Position numbers and translations under genes: made by a program | Assembly (NCBI GenBank): GCA_026419775.2 | Contig: JAOPGA020001789.1 | Location: 62,001 to 126,000 of the forward strand | Length of the DNA: 64,000 nucleotides | Origin: Acrasis kona | Lineage: Eukaryota; Heterolobosea; Eutetramitea; Acrasida; Acrasidae | Reading direction: 5' to 3' | Part shown: positions 44,736-55,785 of the stretch, piece by piece | Numbering within the stretch: position 1 is the first letter of the stretch | Layout of the letters: the number at the start of each line of letters is the position of its first letter | Notes under the pieces: model-generated | Told to the model about the DNA's origin: nothing | The model's database searches: none | Seen by the model: only the letters and a program-made list of their open reading frames with translations

Positions 44736-45342
44736 CTACTTTGGGTCCAAGATTATTTGTGTTGCCCTGAATAAGCACAAGTCCTTGCGAGATCCATCTT
44801 TTTCACTCAACTTATAGACTGTGCTTTCCCAAACATGTGTAGATTTTCCCCTATGGAGCACTTTGCTCTCAGCATACACCGTGTCTCCCTCTTTTGCAGT
44901 TCCAATGTGATTGCTCTTCAACTCTATTGTTGTGAAGTTATGTTTGTTGGTCGGTAGTTGGGTGTAGCAACCAAAACCGCACGTGGTGTCTGCCAGAAAT
45001 ACCATACAAGCAGCATGAACGTACCCGTTAGCGGCCATGTGATGCCTTTTGATTTCCATCTAAGAATGTCAGTCTGGTTCACAAAGCCTGAAGTTCAGAA
45101 ACCTTTGCTTTAATTTGTCCATTTTCTCCAACATCAATAAGATCAAATCCAAGGTGAGAAAGTACACCAAAGCTCTTGTTTGATAATCAACACTTATTAC
45201 ATTTTCTACGCACCTGCCTTTGCTGCAAAAAATCCCTCCACTCTTCTTTGGTTTTATCGAAAAATACATTTTGAGATACTCTGCGAATAATTTGCGTTTT
45301 GAACGGTACTTTGGTGAGGCTCTTGAACCTGAGGTTGAACAT
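44736..45342 (-). CDS. hotdog-fold acyl-CoA thioesterase (PaaI-like), probably mitochondrial
   Basis: Exons 45214-45342, 45103-45174 and 44736-45059 with introns of 39 and 43 nt; 174 residues. N-terminus MFNLRFKSLTKVPFKTQIIR is basic with no acidic residues, like a mitochondrial presequence. Core: LSHLGFDLIDVGENGQIKAK, then MAANGYVHAACMVFLADTTC (the helix of the HGG/D motif, here NGYVHA with Asp in LADT), FTTIELKSNHIGTAKEGDTV and ESKVLHRGKSTHVWESTVY. The catalytic Asp is present and the usual HGG is NGY. The start codon lies only 27 bp from the start of divergent ELP4. Confidence 0.85.
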
Positions 45343-45369
45343 ATTTTTGTTGTGTGGTCTTACAATAAA

Positions 45370-46590
45370 ATGAAAACAAGCACATTCATAAGGAAGGGTG
45401 CTAGACAACAAACAGTCCCACCTGGTGCTAAACCATCAGTTCACAATGGACAGCTTCTAATATCATCTGGACTTCGTGATTTTGACAGCATCGTTGGGGG
45501 TGGTTTACCTGTAGGCAGTTTGATTTGTATTCAAGAGGATCGCCATTCACAGTACGCACAAAACTTTATTAAATACTTTTTATCGGAGGGTTTATCCTGC
45601 GGCCATTCATTGGCATATTCTCTATCGCCCCTCAACAGCATCAATTCATTTCTCCCACTAAATCACACAGAGAGACTCAAAGCAGGTCAAGCGTCTGTCG
45701 AAGATGAGGAAGACGATGCAGAGTCGCAACAAAACGAACTCAAAATAGCCTGGCGGTACAAAGAATTTGTTGATCAACAGGTTGCCGCTAAAAAATTAAG
45801 AAAAACCACAACTCCAATAACGCACCAACAAAAAGGAACCGTTTCATGTCACGAATATGACTTATCGAGAGAAATACAACCAGAGATTTTCGAAAAACAC
45901 AAAAGCAACATGACAAAGCTTCAACCAAGCAACTACAAAGCACTCCTAAAGGACATTTACGACCGTGTGAAATCATTAAGGTCAGATGCATCAAACCGCA
46001 CTGCGACCAGCATATTACGCGTAGGTCTCCAATCTATCGGTAGCATTCTATTCAATGACAATTCACAATTGATCCCATTCTTGTATGCGCTAAGAGGTTT
46101 AATGAGGTCCTCAATGAGCACGTGCGTGTTTACTTTATCAAAGGAGTGCATTTCCATCGATAAATTAGAATCCCTTCGTCACGCATGTGACATTGTGGTG
46201 GACATGAATTCCTTTGTTGGCGCAGACATTGACGTCAGCGATTGGGAGTTCAAAGAATACAGCGGACTGCTCGACATGGTCAAATTACCACGCATCAACT
46301 CTCTAACCACAAATTTCACGCCTGATTCTTTGAACTATGCTTTCAAGCTGAAGAGAAGAAAAATGTACATTGAGAGATTGAACTTACCACCGGAGGAAAC
46401 GAGAGAGGCGAGTAATCCTGATAGACCAAAGTATCAAGAGTCACAGGCAGCAAAAGCAGAGGAGAGCGAGAGGATCATGAGAGATCTTTATGGTGCCTCG
46501 GAGGATCAGGTGATGAGTTGTTCGGGTGGCGTTGGTATGGTACATCATCACTCCAAAACATCAAAAATACAAGACACACTTGACTTTTGA
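45370..46590 (+). CDS. ELP4: Elongator complex protein 4 (ELP4/PAXNEB)
   Basis: RecA-like subunit of the Elp4-5-6 hexamer that supports tRNA wobble-uridine modification. Single exon, 406 residues from MKTSTFIRKGARQQ. N-terminal block ISSGLRDFDSIVGGGLPVGS and LICIQEDRHSQYAQNFIKYF is the family hallmark (Walker A absent, as usual). LKIAWRYKEFVDQQ, YDLSREIQPE, RVGLQSIGSILF, FLYALRGLMRSSMSTCVFTL and RHACDIVVDMNSFVG follow the family order. The C-terminal FKLKRRKMYIERLNLPPEE is also conserved. Linkers rich in Glu and Gln differ. The frame extends upstream to 45220 but would overlap the divergent thioesterase exon. Confidence 0.92.
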   Translation: MKTSTFIRKGARQQTVPPGAKPSVHNGQLLISSGLRDFDSIVGGGLPVGSLICIQEDRHSQYAQNFIKYFLSEGLSCGHSLAYSLSPLNSINSFLPLNHTERLKAGQASVEDEEDDAESQQNELKIAWRYKEFVDQQVAAKKLRKTTTPITHQQKGTVSCHEYDLSREIQPEIFEKHKSNMTKLQPSNYKALLKDIYDRVKSLRSDASNRTATSILRVGLQSIGSILFNDNSQLIPFLYALRGLMRSSMSTCVFTLSKECISIDKLESLRHACDIVVDMNSFVGADIDVSDWEFKEYSGLLDMVKLPRINSLTTNFTPDSLNYAFKLKRRKMYIERLNLPPEETREASNPDRPKYQESQAAKAEESERIMRDLYGASEDQVMSCSGGVGMVHHHSKTSKIQDTLDF

Positions 46591-46716
46591 AATAAAAATA
46601 ACATGTTGATATGCCTGAGGACTGTTCTAATATGTAAACAGTTGCATAATCAAGCTATAATAAAAATTAGGCTGTTTTGATTCTGAATTACACTTTGTGT
46701 TTTTGTAATCATCAAA

Positions 46717-48068
46717 ATGGGAAACACCAGTACATCTGTCGATACCATCGATGAATTTGCCCCTCCAGACATCTCCGATCTGCCAGACGATGCGATTATG
46801 GAGTATAACTCTTTATATTGTGGGCGAAGAGTGGAGTTTCCATGGACTGCCACTTTTAGAGGCATCACTGTGAACGAGGGACGACGTAAACCAGATCTTA
46901 TAAAGCAGATTTGCGGGGAACAATTTATAGTAGCTTTGACGAGTTTGTATTACGTTGAAATTGATAGCTAAACCTTTAGCAAGAGGAGAGCTATTATACC
47001 TACCACCAGAGGAAGACGACTTCAAAATAGTGTCTACTCAATACTTGATATCGAATATATCTACTGGCAGAGAGCATGCGCTCGCGTTAGACTGTATTTA
47101 AAATTTGTAATAACGTCCACTTTAACATTGTAGACTGTGGAGGAGTATGGGCGTTTGGAAACAATCTGATGGGTGTTTTAGGTAATGGAGAGACATCTGT
47201 CATATTTAGTGATGCTCCCACCAAAGTCAAGAACATTAAAAAAGTTAATTCAATAGTGGCAGGTGGTTATTTTAACTTTGCATTTACTGGTACAACTTTA
47301 TCTGATCTAAATCTAACAATGCTAGATAATGGAATATATAGTTGGGGATGTAACAGGCATGGAGAGGTACATAAATGCTAGATTTTATCTAATAATACTG
47401 TAGTTGGGATTAGGTGACATAGTGGATAGACTTTTGCCTGAACTTGTGAGCAAACTAGACCACTCAATAATATGTAAAATATCTCCTGGATATTCTTTCT
47501 GCTATGCTCTCACAGTAATACTTTTTATTGTATATTTCTGACATTTAAGATGAGTGGTACTGTACTTGGTTGGGGTGAAGGTGTAGGAATACTTGCTAAT
47601 AGAAAAGATCAACCAAACTTATATACGCCTACTCAGATCCTTATGCCAAAAGATTCGCGCTTTGTAGATATCAGCTCTGGTTCAAATCATACTGTTGCCC
47701 TTAGCAACGACCTGAAGGTTTACGTTTGGGGACGATCTCTTAATATTGAAGGAGTAGAGGCCATTGCTCCTCGTCATATAAATTTCAATGACAGTTGTAC
47801 AAAATTGTATTCTAATTGCACGTCTGACTATACTTTCTTTGTGACTGACACAAATTATGTATATTCGTTCTTCACAAACTCTAGGCTTGATGTGAGGAAA
47901 AAGTCTCAAACTGACTTGGAAATTAAGAGATTGGACGAACTGAATGGACAAAAGATTTGGGATATTTGGTGCGGAGAAAACTCTGTTCTTATCGCATGTG
48001 CTAATTTTTATCCGATGTTTATAATTGAGAACTTCAATGACATTGATGTTGTATGTTTTGATGATTAA
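46717..48068 (+). CDS. RCC1-repeat (beta-propeller) protein
   Basis: Exons 46717-46942, 46980-47093, 47134-47366, 47404-47514 and 47550-48068, introns 37, 40, 37 and 35 nt; 400 residues. It reads as about five to six RCC1 blades: ISNISTGREHALALDYCGGV, VWAFGNNLMGVLGNGE, GIYSWGCNRHGELGLGD, FCYALTMSGTVLGWGEG, VDISSGSNHTVALSNDLKVY. Every junction preserves phase and joins recognisable blade sequence. RCC1 folds serve as guanine-exchange factors or scaffolds; the sequence does not say which. The repeat spacing is less regular toward the C-terminus. Confidence 0.85.
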
Positions 48069-48109
48069 AATTGTTCGTTGTAAAATATAAGGAAAGTTGA
48101 CTGACCTAG

Positions 48110-49135
48110 ATGCATCCTAGATTGTCACTATTGCTGATCTTGTTCGCCGTTGGTTTGACTTCGGCTTCCTCAATAAGCAAAAACAATGATATAGATGCGT
48201 TTGCTGATGCAAATGCAATGTTTATTAGTATGTACTCTGATGCAAAATTAGACGTTCTTTCAAAATACATTTATCCTTATCCTTTAATTGTAGTTGATAG
48301 TAAGGACAGGGAACTTCACTTTTATAAGCGTTCTGAAAATCTAAAAAAGGACCAAAAGTGCCAAAACCCACTTTATTGTACAAATTTAAATTATTACCCT
48401 AATTACTTTATTAATATTAAATCCGTTGTGCATGTACCGGTCTCCATGTACCTGATCATTAAATCAAATTACATCCGCAACAAACAAGACAAGTTTGATA
48501 GTGTCTGCCTTGACAACCTCAAAACTCTCCATAAAAAAATAACAAGTGGTGTATTAGACTCTGTCTATAAAACGTTCAACACCAGCGCTCAAGACAATCA
48601 AGATGCCGTACTAATTCTAAACCAAACGGCAACCTTCATAGACGAAAGCCTACAAAATGGATTCATTCCAGAACAAAAGCTTAGTACTTTTCTGAATGGA
48701 CATTTACCTGCAATGATGAGACTTACAAATTCTGCAACAAAGAACATCATGTCCCGCATAGTCGAACTGGTCGATAATTGGCGCAGTCAATCACAAATAT
48801 CCGAACATGCATGGAACAACACGCGGGTGTTTATACATGGTGCTGACACCAGCAGAGAGGACAGCATGGAGAAGATTGCCTTCACTTGGTTACTCGGAGA
48901 GAAGAGAGAAGGGAACAGAGTTGTGTACGATGAAGTTGGCGCCAAGGATGTAGACCTTTTGGACAAGGCAGCACATTACACACTTGATGTAGAGATGAGC
49001 AAGGCCATTTTTAATGTGGAGTGGAGAATGCATAGAGATGTAATGGGGGACGCAGCAAGGGAGTATGTTGGATTGGATCCTGTAAAATCAAAATCATCAT
49101 TATCGTGCCCATTTTCGCATGTAAAAGNAAAATGA
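48110..49135 (+). CDS. secreted protein of unknown function (341 residues)
   Basis: Starts with a clear signal peptide (MHPRLSLLLILFAVGLTSAS). The mature part is helical, with two Cys early (KCQNPLYCTNL), one in the middle, and one late (LSCPFSHV), and several NXS/T sites (NTSAQD, NQTATF, NNTRVF). C-terminal DLLDKAAHYTLDVEMSKAIF and EWRMHRDVMGDAARE look conserved but match nothing I know. The N at 49127 lies in the penultimate sense codon. It follows the RCC1 gene by 41 bp on the same strand. Confidence 0.7.
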   Translation: MHPRLSLLLILFAVGLTSASSISKNNDIDAFADANAMFISMYSDAKLDVLSKYIYPYPLIVVDSKDRELHFYKRSENLKKDQKCQNPLYCTNLNYYPNYFINIKSVVHVPVSMYLIIKSNYIRNKQDKFDSVCLDNLKTLHKKITSGVLDSVYKTFNTSAQDNQDAVLILNQTATFIDESLQNGFIPEQKLSTFLNGHLPAMMRLTNSATKNIMSRIVELVDNWRSQSQISEHAWNNTRVFIHGADTSREDSMEKIAFTWLLGEKREGNRVVYDEVGAKDVDLLDKAAHYTLDVEMSKAIFNVEWRMHRDVMGDAAREYVGLDPVKSKSSLSCPFSHVKXK

Positions 49136-49166
49136 TTTATGTACAATTCATTTGTATACAAAGTAT

Positions 49167-50835
49167 TTAACTAAAAAGTTCTTTAAACTCATCTCTTTGT
49201 TCCGTTTCACTTTCGGTCTTGTTCTCGCTCGTCTTCTTTTTGACTTCTATTGGAGGTGACCTGAACATGAGTGGTTTTCCAACCTTCTTTTTAACAGGAC
49301 CTTCTTGAGACTTTTTGAGATTGGTGTGCTTTCTTTCTTTTTGTTGTTGTTTGAGCTTGTCCGTTCTTTCGTCGCGAATGTTTTTACGTCTCTCCTTTTC
49401 TCTTTGTCTCTCTAATTTTTGAATAAATAATGGATCACCCCAGCTGGCCATAATGTTAAGTAGTTCTTCTAGTTTGCTTTCTATTTGGGTCAGCATGTGT
49501 AGAGGGTCTGAGTCATCATTGAGGGGAATTTCAAAGCCCGCCTCTTCGTAAATCTCCTTGATTTTTGCTTTGAGTTTTGTGAGCTTGTCGATACTTTCTT
49601 CGTCGGTGTGCTTTTTTGCTCTAAGCTTTATTACTTTGCTCTTTTCCTCTTCTTGAGCAATCTGTTCCTCTAACTTATCGATCTGAGATTTGAGGTTTGC
49701 AGATTCGTTGTCCCTTTGAACTTTAAATTTGATGAATAATTCTACTTACATGTTTTTCTTGGTCTCCCTATACTGCTTTTTAATTTCCTCAAGTTGCTCC
49801 TCATAATCTTGTGAGTTTTGGATCAAAAATAGGTTGTTCTCCTCCAAATCTGAGAAGATGTGCAAGAGTTGCTCTGGGTTCGTAAAGTACATTTCAGTTG
49901 CATACTCCTCCATGTCATCTTCGATTTCCGGTATTACTGTCACAGCTTCTATTTTACTGGACGATGCCGTGCGCTGTACAGTTGGTCTATTTGATCCAGA
50001 GTTCCTTCGGGCGGGAGCTAATTTTTGATTCGCATCGTACGCTTTCTCCTCAATCAACTTCTGCCTCTTTTCTTTTTGCTGCTGTCTGAAACTTTCCGGA
50101 GTCAACTTGTCCAAAAACGCCTTGTATCTTTTACAATTCTCTAGCTGTTCGTCAAGCTTCACAATCTCATTTTTAACAGCGCTTATTTTGGTGTTCAGTT
50201 TTTTGATTTCATTTTGTTTGGCTTGCTTCTGCTTTGTTTCGTTTTCTGCATCGTTCATAGCTTCTACAGCCTGCATGTCATTTTCTGTTAAGAACTCATC
50301 GAATTTTTGAGCATCCCTCATAAGCGCTTGCTCTTCGAGCTGTAGGCTCCTCTCCCTTTCTTCCGCTTTCTTTTCTAGCTTTTTGACTTCGAATTTTTTG
50401 GTGTCCAAGCTCATCTGAATCAAAAACATCTTTCTCTTTTTTTCTATAAAATCGGTCATGTTTTCCTTTTCATGTGGTTTTATTGTTTGTTTCGTTATTG
50501 GCGGGAACATGTTATTGGTTTTTAAAAAGTTTTGTCTCCCTCATTACTCTTTCGTACTCCTGTACTTCAGAGTTTTTGTGTCGAGTCACATTTAGTCGAG
50601 AAGACCATGTTGATTTTTCATGAACAGGAAGTGTTAGAGAAGCAAGTTTCTCCTCCCTCTTCCTCCTCTTCTCCTCATCTCGCATGACAAACACCTCTTC
50701 ATCAGTAGGTGTTCTAAATGGATTATCCTCCAAGTCATTTTGAATTTTGCTGGTTGTGTATTCCTCTCCGTATTCTAATTCATTCTCATCAGCTGGTGCG
50801 CTAATCGAGTTCTTATGCGACACCATAGATACCAT
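49167..50835 (-). CDS. CFAP100: Cilia- and flagella-associated protein 100 (CFAP100/MIA1) homologue
   Basis: Coiled-coil axonemal protein of the MIA complex that tunes inner dynein arms. N-terminal block NPFRTPTDEEVFVMRDEEKR and LPVHEKSTW, then DFIEKKRKMFLIQMSLDTKK, LMRDAQKFDEFLTENDMQAV, EAMNDAENETKQKQ, EQLENCKRYKAFLDKLTPES, and EMYFTNPEQLLHIFSDLEEN with LFLIQNSQDYEE; this order matches human CFAP100 (CCDC37). A 36-nt intron (49714-49749) adds the last exon 49167-49713 with DGV-free coiled coil and a basic tail. The 5' and main ORFs are one base out of phase at the TTTTTAAAAA run near 50518-50530, probably an assembly slip. About 540 residues. Confidence 0.88.
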
Positions 50836-50971
50836 ATTTTTTTGTAAAAATTCAGTAGTCGAGTATAAGTTGTAAAGTNATGGCGACTGAAATTCAGAGG
50901 AGAGAAACCTTCAAGCAAGAATAAGACAACATGTACGAAATGATAAAAAGTTTAACAATAATTTTTTTTAT

Positions 50972-51943
<972 letters not shown>

Positions 51944-52074
51944 TTATTAGATCCCGGAACTCAAGTTCTAAAAATATTACCCCGACCAACTGGAAGTTGA
52001 TTACAAAATTATTTATTTAATTCCCTCCAACACAAACCTAGTTATGACAAAGTAAAAAAGCATCGGAATATGGT

Positions 52075-52690
52075 TTAATCGAAATTTAGGTACAGAGTGT
52101 GAGTTCTCTCCAAGTATTGGGCTGCTGCATTGGTGATTTGTGGACAATTCATAATATCCAAAGTGTGTTCGTTAATATGTACAATTGCAGCGTTGGTCAT
52201 TTGTGGGCAATTGCTCATGTCTAGGGTGCATTCCTTTGAGGTTTTCAAATGCTGCATCAGAAACTTGTGTACAAATGCTCCATCAGTAATTTGTCGGCAC
52301 TCAATGATATCAAGAGTGTTAATTTCTTCGAGGTGCACAAACGCTGCGTTGGTGATTTGTTTGCAACCACTCATGTTTAATGAATGTATTCCCTTTAGAT
52401 TTAAGAATGCTGCATTGGTAACATATAGCAATAGTTCACCCAAAGTGTATTCCTTTAAGATGCGCTTGTGCTGCATTGTTAACTTGTGTACAGATACTTG
52501 TATCAGGGTATGTATTCCCTTGAGTGGACAAAGGCTGAGATTTGTTTGCATCCTTTCAATCTTAGTGTGTTCCTTTGAAATGAGGGAACACCGCATCAGT
52601 GAGTAGTTTGCAACCCGTCATATCCAATTTGTGTATACCTTTTATGTTTCCTTTTGCAATGTCTGAATCCTCTGCTCTTACCCTAACAAT
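52075..52690 (-). pseudogene. degenerate leucine-rich-repeat gene
   Basis: Minus-strand tandem units of about 25 residues with the pattern 'L.GIH.L.MS.C.QITNAAFVHL'. Recognisable copies: FLNLKGIHSLNMSGCKQITN, FVHLEEINTLDIIECRQITD, KECTLDMSNCPQMTNAAIVH, EHTLDIMNCPQITNAAAQYL, and upstream in another frame KGIHKLDMTGCKLLTDAVF. Several copies are shortened or shifted in frame (for example KTSKECTLD, and the jump near 52590), and no start, stop or splice pattern gives a full product. It is best read as an eroded fragment of an expanded LRR family. Confidence 0.7.
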
Positions 52691-52877
52691 ACACGTCTTA
52701 AATTTTGTCAACCTCGGGGCCTACTGTGTACAAGAAAGAGGCAATGTGAAAAAGAACGTCTTCGCAACCGAAAATAAAACTTATTATCTCTATCAATTTT
52801 CATTCTTTTGTGAATAGAATTATTGTCATCCTCTTTGGGCTCTTCTCTGGTTCTTGTAATTTTTGTAATTTGTTGTA

Positions 52878-54605
52878 ATGTCGTTCTATGCACACAGAGA
52901 AAACTTGAATATATTCGAAGAACTCAATATAAAAGTACCGGCCGCTAATGAGGTCACGATTGGAGAGATGCAGACTCAAATGAAAACTGCATCGCATCCT
53001 AAGGATGTAGATCTGTTCAATTACCTTTCGCATGGCGGTGCTATTTATCCAAACGTCCACATACCTACAGACCAATATAAACCAGAGTTATTAAACAAGG
53101 ACCAAATACTCTTACATCAGCGCGATGAACGGACGCTGTCCCAGACTTTGTACCAACATTATGCTCCACAGACAGTGAAAAACCTGTGCGGAACCGTTTC
53201 AAACCTTTACCAAAGAATGGTGGAAAGAACCGAATTATGCGCACACTACTTCACACCACTTCAAATGCTTGTCCGCTCACGCGTTCCAGAGGATACCTAT
53301 GGACCAGAACCTACTACAAAGGTAGATTTTGAGAAACTACCAGCAAGAACCCTAGATTGGCATAGCAGTAACTTCAAGTTGGCAGTCACACTCCAAGATC
53401 AATCCGTCTACTTTTATGATGTTTTACAAGAGCGTAAGAAGCAAAATTTCAATTTTATTGACATGCTGTAGAATGGAGTCCTCAAGTGCTTCAACATGAA
53501 TTTCACCGCGACGTGCGCGTCTGTCGTTACAAACCAGGACCGATAGACCAATCAGTACTTGCTGTCGGCACACGTCATGGAATATGTTTATGGGACACCA
53601 CTCAACGACTCACACCACTTCTCCAACAGCACGCAAGTAGACAACCAAAGGACCAGACCCAATATGGAGCTTGCATCTTTTTGAAGACAAGTGCACCAGT
53701 TACTACCTTGGATTGGTTCCCAGCAAGAAATCAAGTTTTGACGGAAACAATGCTAAGCCATGAGGTTTCTGACCTAGATCAGATCAGCCAAGACACCTTT
53801 GTGAGTGCGAGTGAACATGACCACAGAGTTTTCATTTGGCAATTGATGCCAAGGCCCATCATTACGCATTCTGACTATGAACAGAACGAGAACCTACAGC
53901 AAGTTTGGAATCACGACTGGAGATGTGTTAGGGTGTTGAATAAATGGAACGGTGGCATCAAGGCTGTTTCATTTTCTCCAAACGGTCATCTCTTGGCCGT
54001 ATTTACAAAGTAAGCATCTTTATTGTTTTTTGAAACTCTAACCCATTCATAGTTCAAACGTTTTTCACATTTATGAAACAAGAGGATGGACTTCGGAGAG
54101 ATGGTCGTGCTTTGATGCACCAGTCAGTGCTCACTGTTGGAGCGCTAATGGAGAATTCCTCATCTTGTCGACGGTTGGTGGAACCATTCTACACATTTTA
54201 CAGTTTGGAAATAAACCACCACGCATCGACGGTCAGCACATTACAAAAATCCCACTACACTACATGCCAGCAGTTCAACTATGTGGAGTCATTAGAGAAA
54301 TTGCTTTAGATCACGAAGGAGGAGAGAGACTTGTCGTGAGCTTCGAAGACTGCAACATGCTGGCAGTAATGAGATGTAACTTTGAGATGGTTGGTGCAAG
54401 AATGACATGTTTACCTCTTGGATTTATCAAGGGTCCACTTGAAAGTCGCTCAGCACATCACCTCAAGTTTTGGCCAAACTTCAAGAAGGGAGCTCTGTTG
54501 AGTGTAGTTTGGGATACTGGAAAGTTATCCTTTTATCCATTCTATTACGTGGATCAGAATGTAGGATGGAACCGATCTATAAGTATTACGGACAAGTATA
54601 AATAA
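52878..54605 (+). CDS. AAAS: ALADIN nucleoporin (AAAS) homologue, WD repeats
   Basis: WD-repeat protein of the nuclear pore cytoplasmic side. Exons 52878-54009 and 54053-54605 (intron 43 nt). The N-terminal helical region is followed by propeller blades: LPARTLDWHSSNFKLAVTLQ, VLAVGTRHGICLWDTTQRLT, FVSASEHDHRVFIWQLM, IKAVSFSPNGHLLAVF, VFHIYETRGWTSERWSCFDA, HCWSANGEFLILSTVGGTIL, and the ALADIN C-terminal block LKFWPNFKKGALLSVVWDTG with FYPFYYVDQNV. At about 53467 the frame slips by one base (NFIDML to VEWSPQVLQHEF), not at a homopolymer. About 560 residues, near the human 546. Confidence 0.88.
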
Positions 54606-54640
54606 AAAAGAGAATGTTGTTTGACACTCAATGATGCTTT

Positions 54641-55774
54641 TTATGTATTTGATTTTAGATCCAAGTTAACAACAGATACCTTGTGCAAGTTGCAGTGCAA
54701 AACTACATCTACACCTATTAAATGTGAAACTCTGTTCAGTGAATGTAGGGTGCAGAAACATTGATCATCTTCGTTGAATTCTGCATCAGCATAGTGTTCC
54801 TCTTCGTCGCTTCCGTCATTGTCCTCGTCGTCTTGGGAGTCACACTTGACCAAGTAAATGTTGATTCTCTTTATGCCTCTTATCTTGCTCAATCCTTTTG
54901 CAAAATTACTATCTACAATTACAGAAGTGTCATTAACGCTCATGTCAATCTCCTCGATTTCAGAACCTTCCATTCTAGTAAAGTCGGAGAACAGGAAAGA
55001 CCACCTGACGTCAAGTTTTTTGATTCGAAGTTTGCTGAAGCAAGCCTCTCCGTCAGAAAATGAATCTGCGTACTGGTCCAAAACAGGGTCGAAACCTGGA
55101 AGTTTGGGGTCAGGCCCAACTGCAAGCTCTTCAGAAATGTAGTTGCGGAGCATGCCAAAATTATACATGGTGGAAATTAATCTCATCCTTAGTTTCTTCA
55201 AGGAAAGTTTCTTGAATGATATACTTGTTATGCATGATAAATTGTACTCCTTCTCATCAATGTACATTTCTTGGAGATTGGTAAGCAGGCTCATCCATAT
55301 CATACAATCTGGTACAGGGTCAGATGTGTCTATACAAAGTGTTAGTTTTCTCGTACAGGGTGGCGGCACCAAGAATGTATGTATTCTGTTTGTCTCGGCA
55401 GTATTTCCCAATAACAGCAAACTGTACATTTTCAATAAATGTTTGACAGATGTGTGCCAGTGGAAAATGTATGGTCTAGTGTAAACTGCAAAAAACTCTT
55501 TGCTAACAAGTATGAATTTCAACCTCAGCTTTTCATCAAAACGCAAGAAGGACATGATTGATCCAAACAAATCCTTCTGGGACAGCAGTGGATAAAACTC
55601 CCCAATTCTCTTGTACATTGTATTTGTATTCTTATCAATAAACACTTGTGGCAATGGTTCACCGGACGCATTGTTGACGGTAATCCTTTGAATGTTCAAC
55701 CGGTCCATCTCCAAATAATTTATTCCTTTGTAATCATTTAAACCAATAATAGAACATACAAATGGATCTAACAA
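54641..55774 (-). CDS. F-box-like protein
   Basis: Single exon, 377 residues. The segment SQKDLFGSIMSFLRFDEKLR and LKFILVSKEFFAVYTRPYIF fits an F-box helix pair, placed after an N-terminal strand-rich part. The rest alternates hydrophobic strands and helices in an irregular leucine-rich manner (KLTLCIDTS, LLTNLQEMYIDE, KLRIKKLDVRWSFL, EIEEIDMSVND, GIKRINIYLV), as in LRR-type F-box proteins that recruit SCF substrates. An acidic insert (CDSQDDEDNDGSDEEEHY) sits near the end. The stop is 35 bp from the convergent ALADIN stop. First ATG at 55774 or MDRLNIQRI at 55708. Confidence 0.6.
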   Translation of the reverse strand: MLDPFVCSIIGLNDYKGINYLEMDRLNIQRITVNNASGEPLPQVFIDKNTNTMYKRIGEFYPLLSQKDLFGSIMSFLRFDEKLRLKFILVSKEFFAVYTRPYIFHWHTSVKHLLKMYSLLLLGNTAETNRIHTFLVPPPCTRKLTLCIDTSDPVPDCMIWMSLLTNLQEMYIDEKEYNLSCITSISFKKLSLKKLRMRLISTMYNFGMLRNYISEELAVGPDPKLPGFDPVLDQYADSFSDGEACFSKLRIKKLDVRWSFLFSDFTRMEGSEIEEIDMSVNDTSVIVDSNFAKGLSKIRGIKRINIYLVKCDSQDDEDNDGSDEEEHYADAEFNEDDQCFCTLHSLNRVSHLIGVDVVLHCNLHKVSVVNLDLKSNT

Positions 55775-55785
55775 AACATTACAAT

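Noticed and set aside
52075-52690. LRR array as a recent viral or bacterial insertion
   Set aside because: The repeat type occurs in many protists and giant viruses; the sequence gives no direction of transfer and no flanking viral genes.
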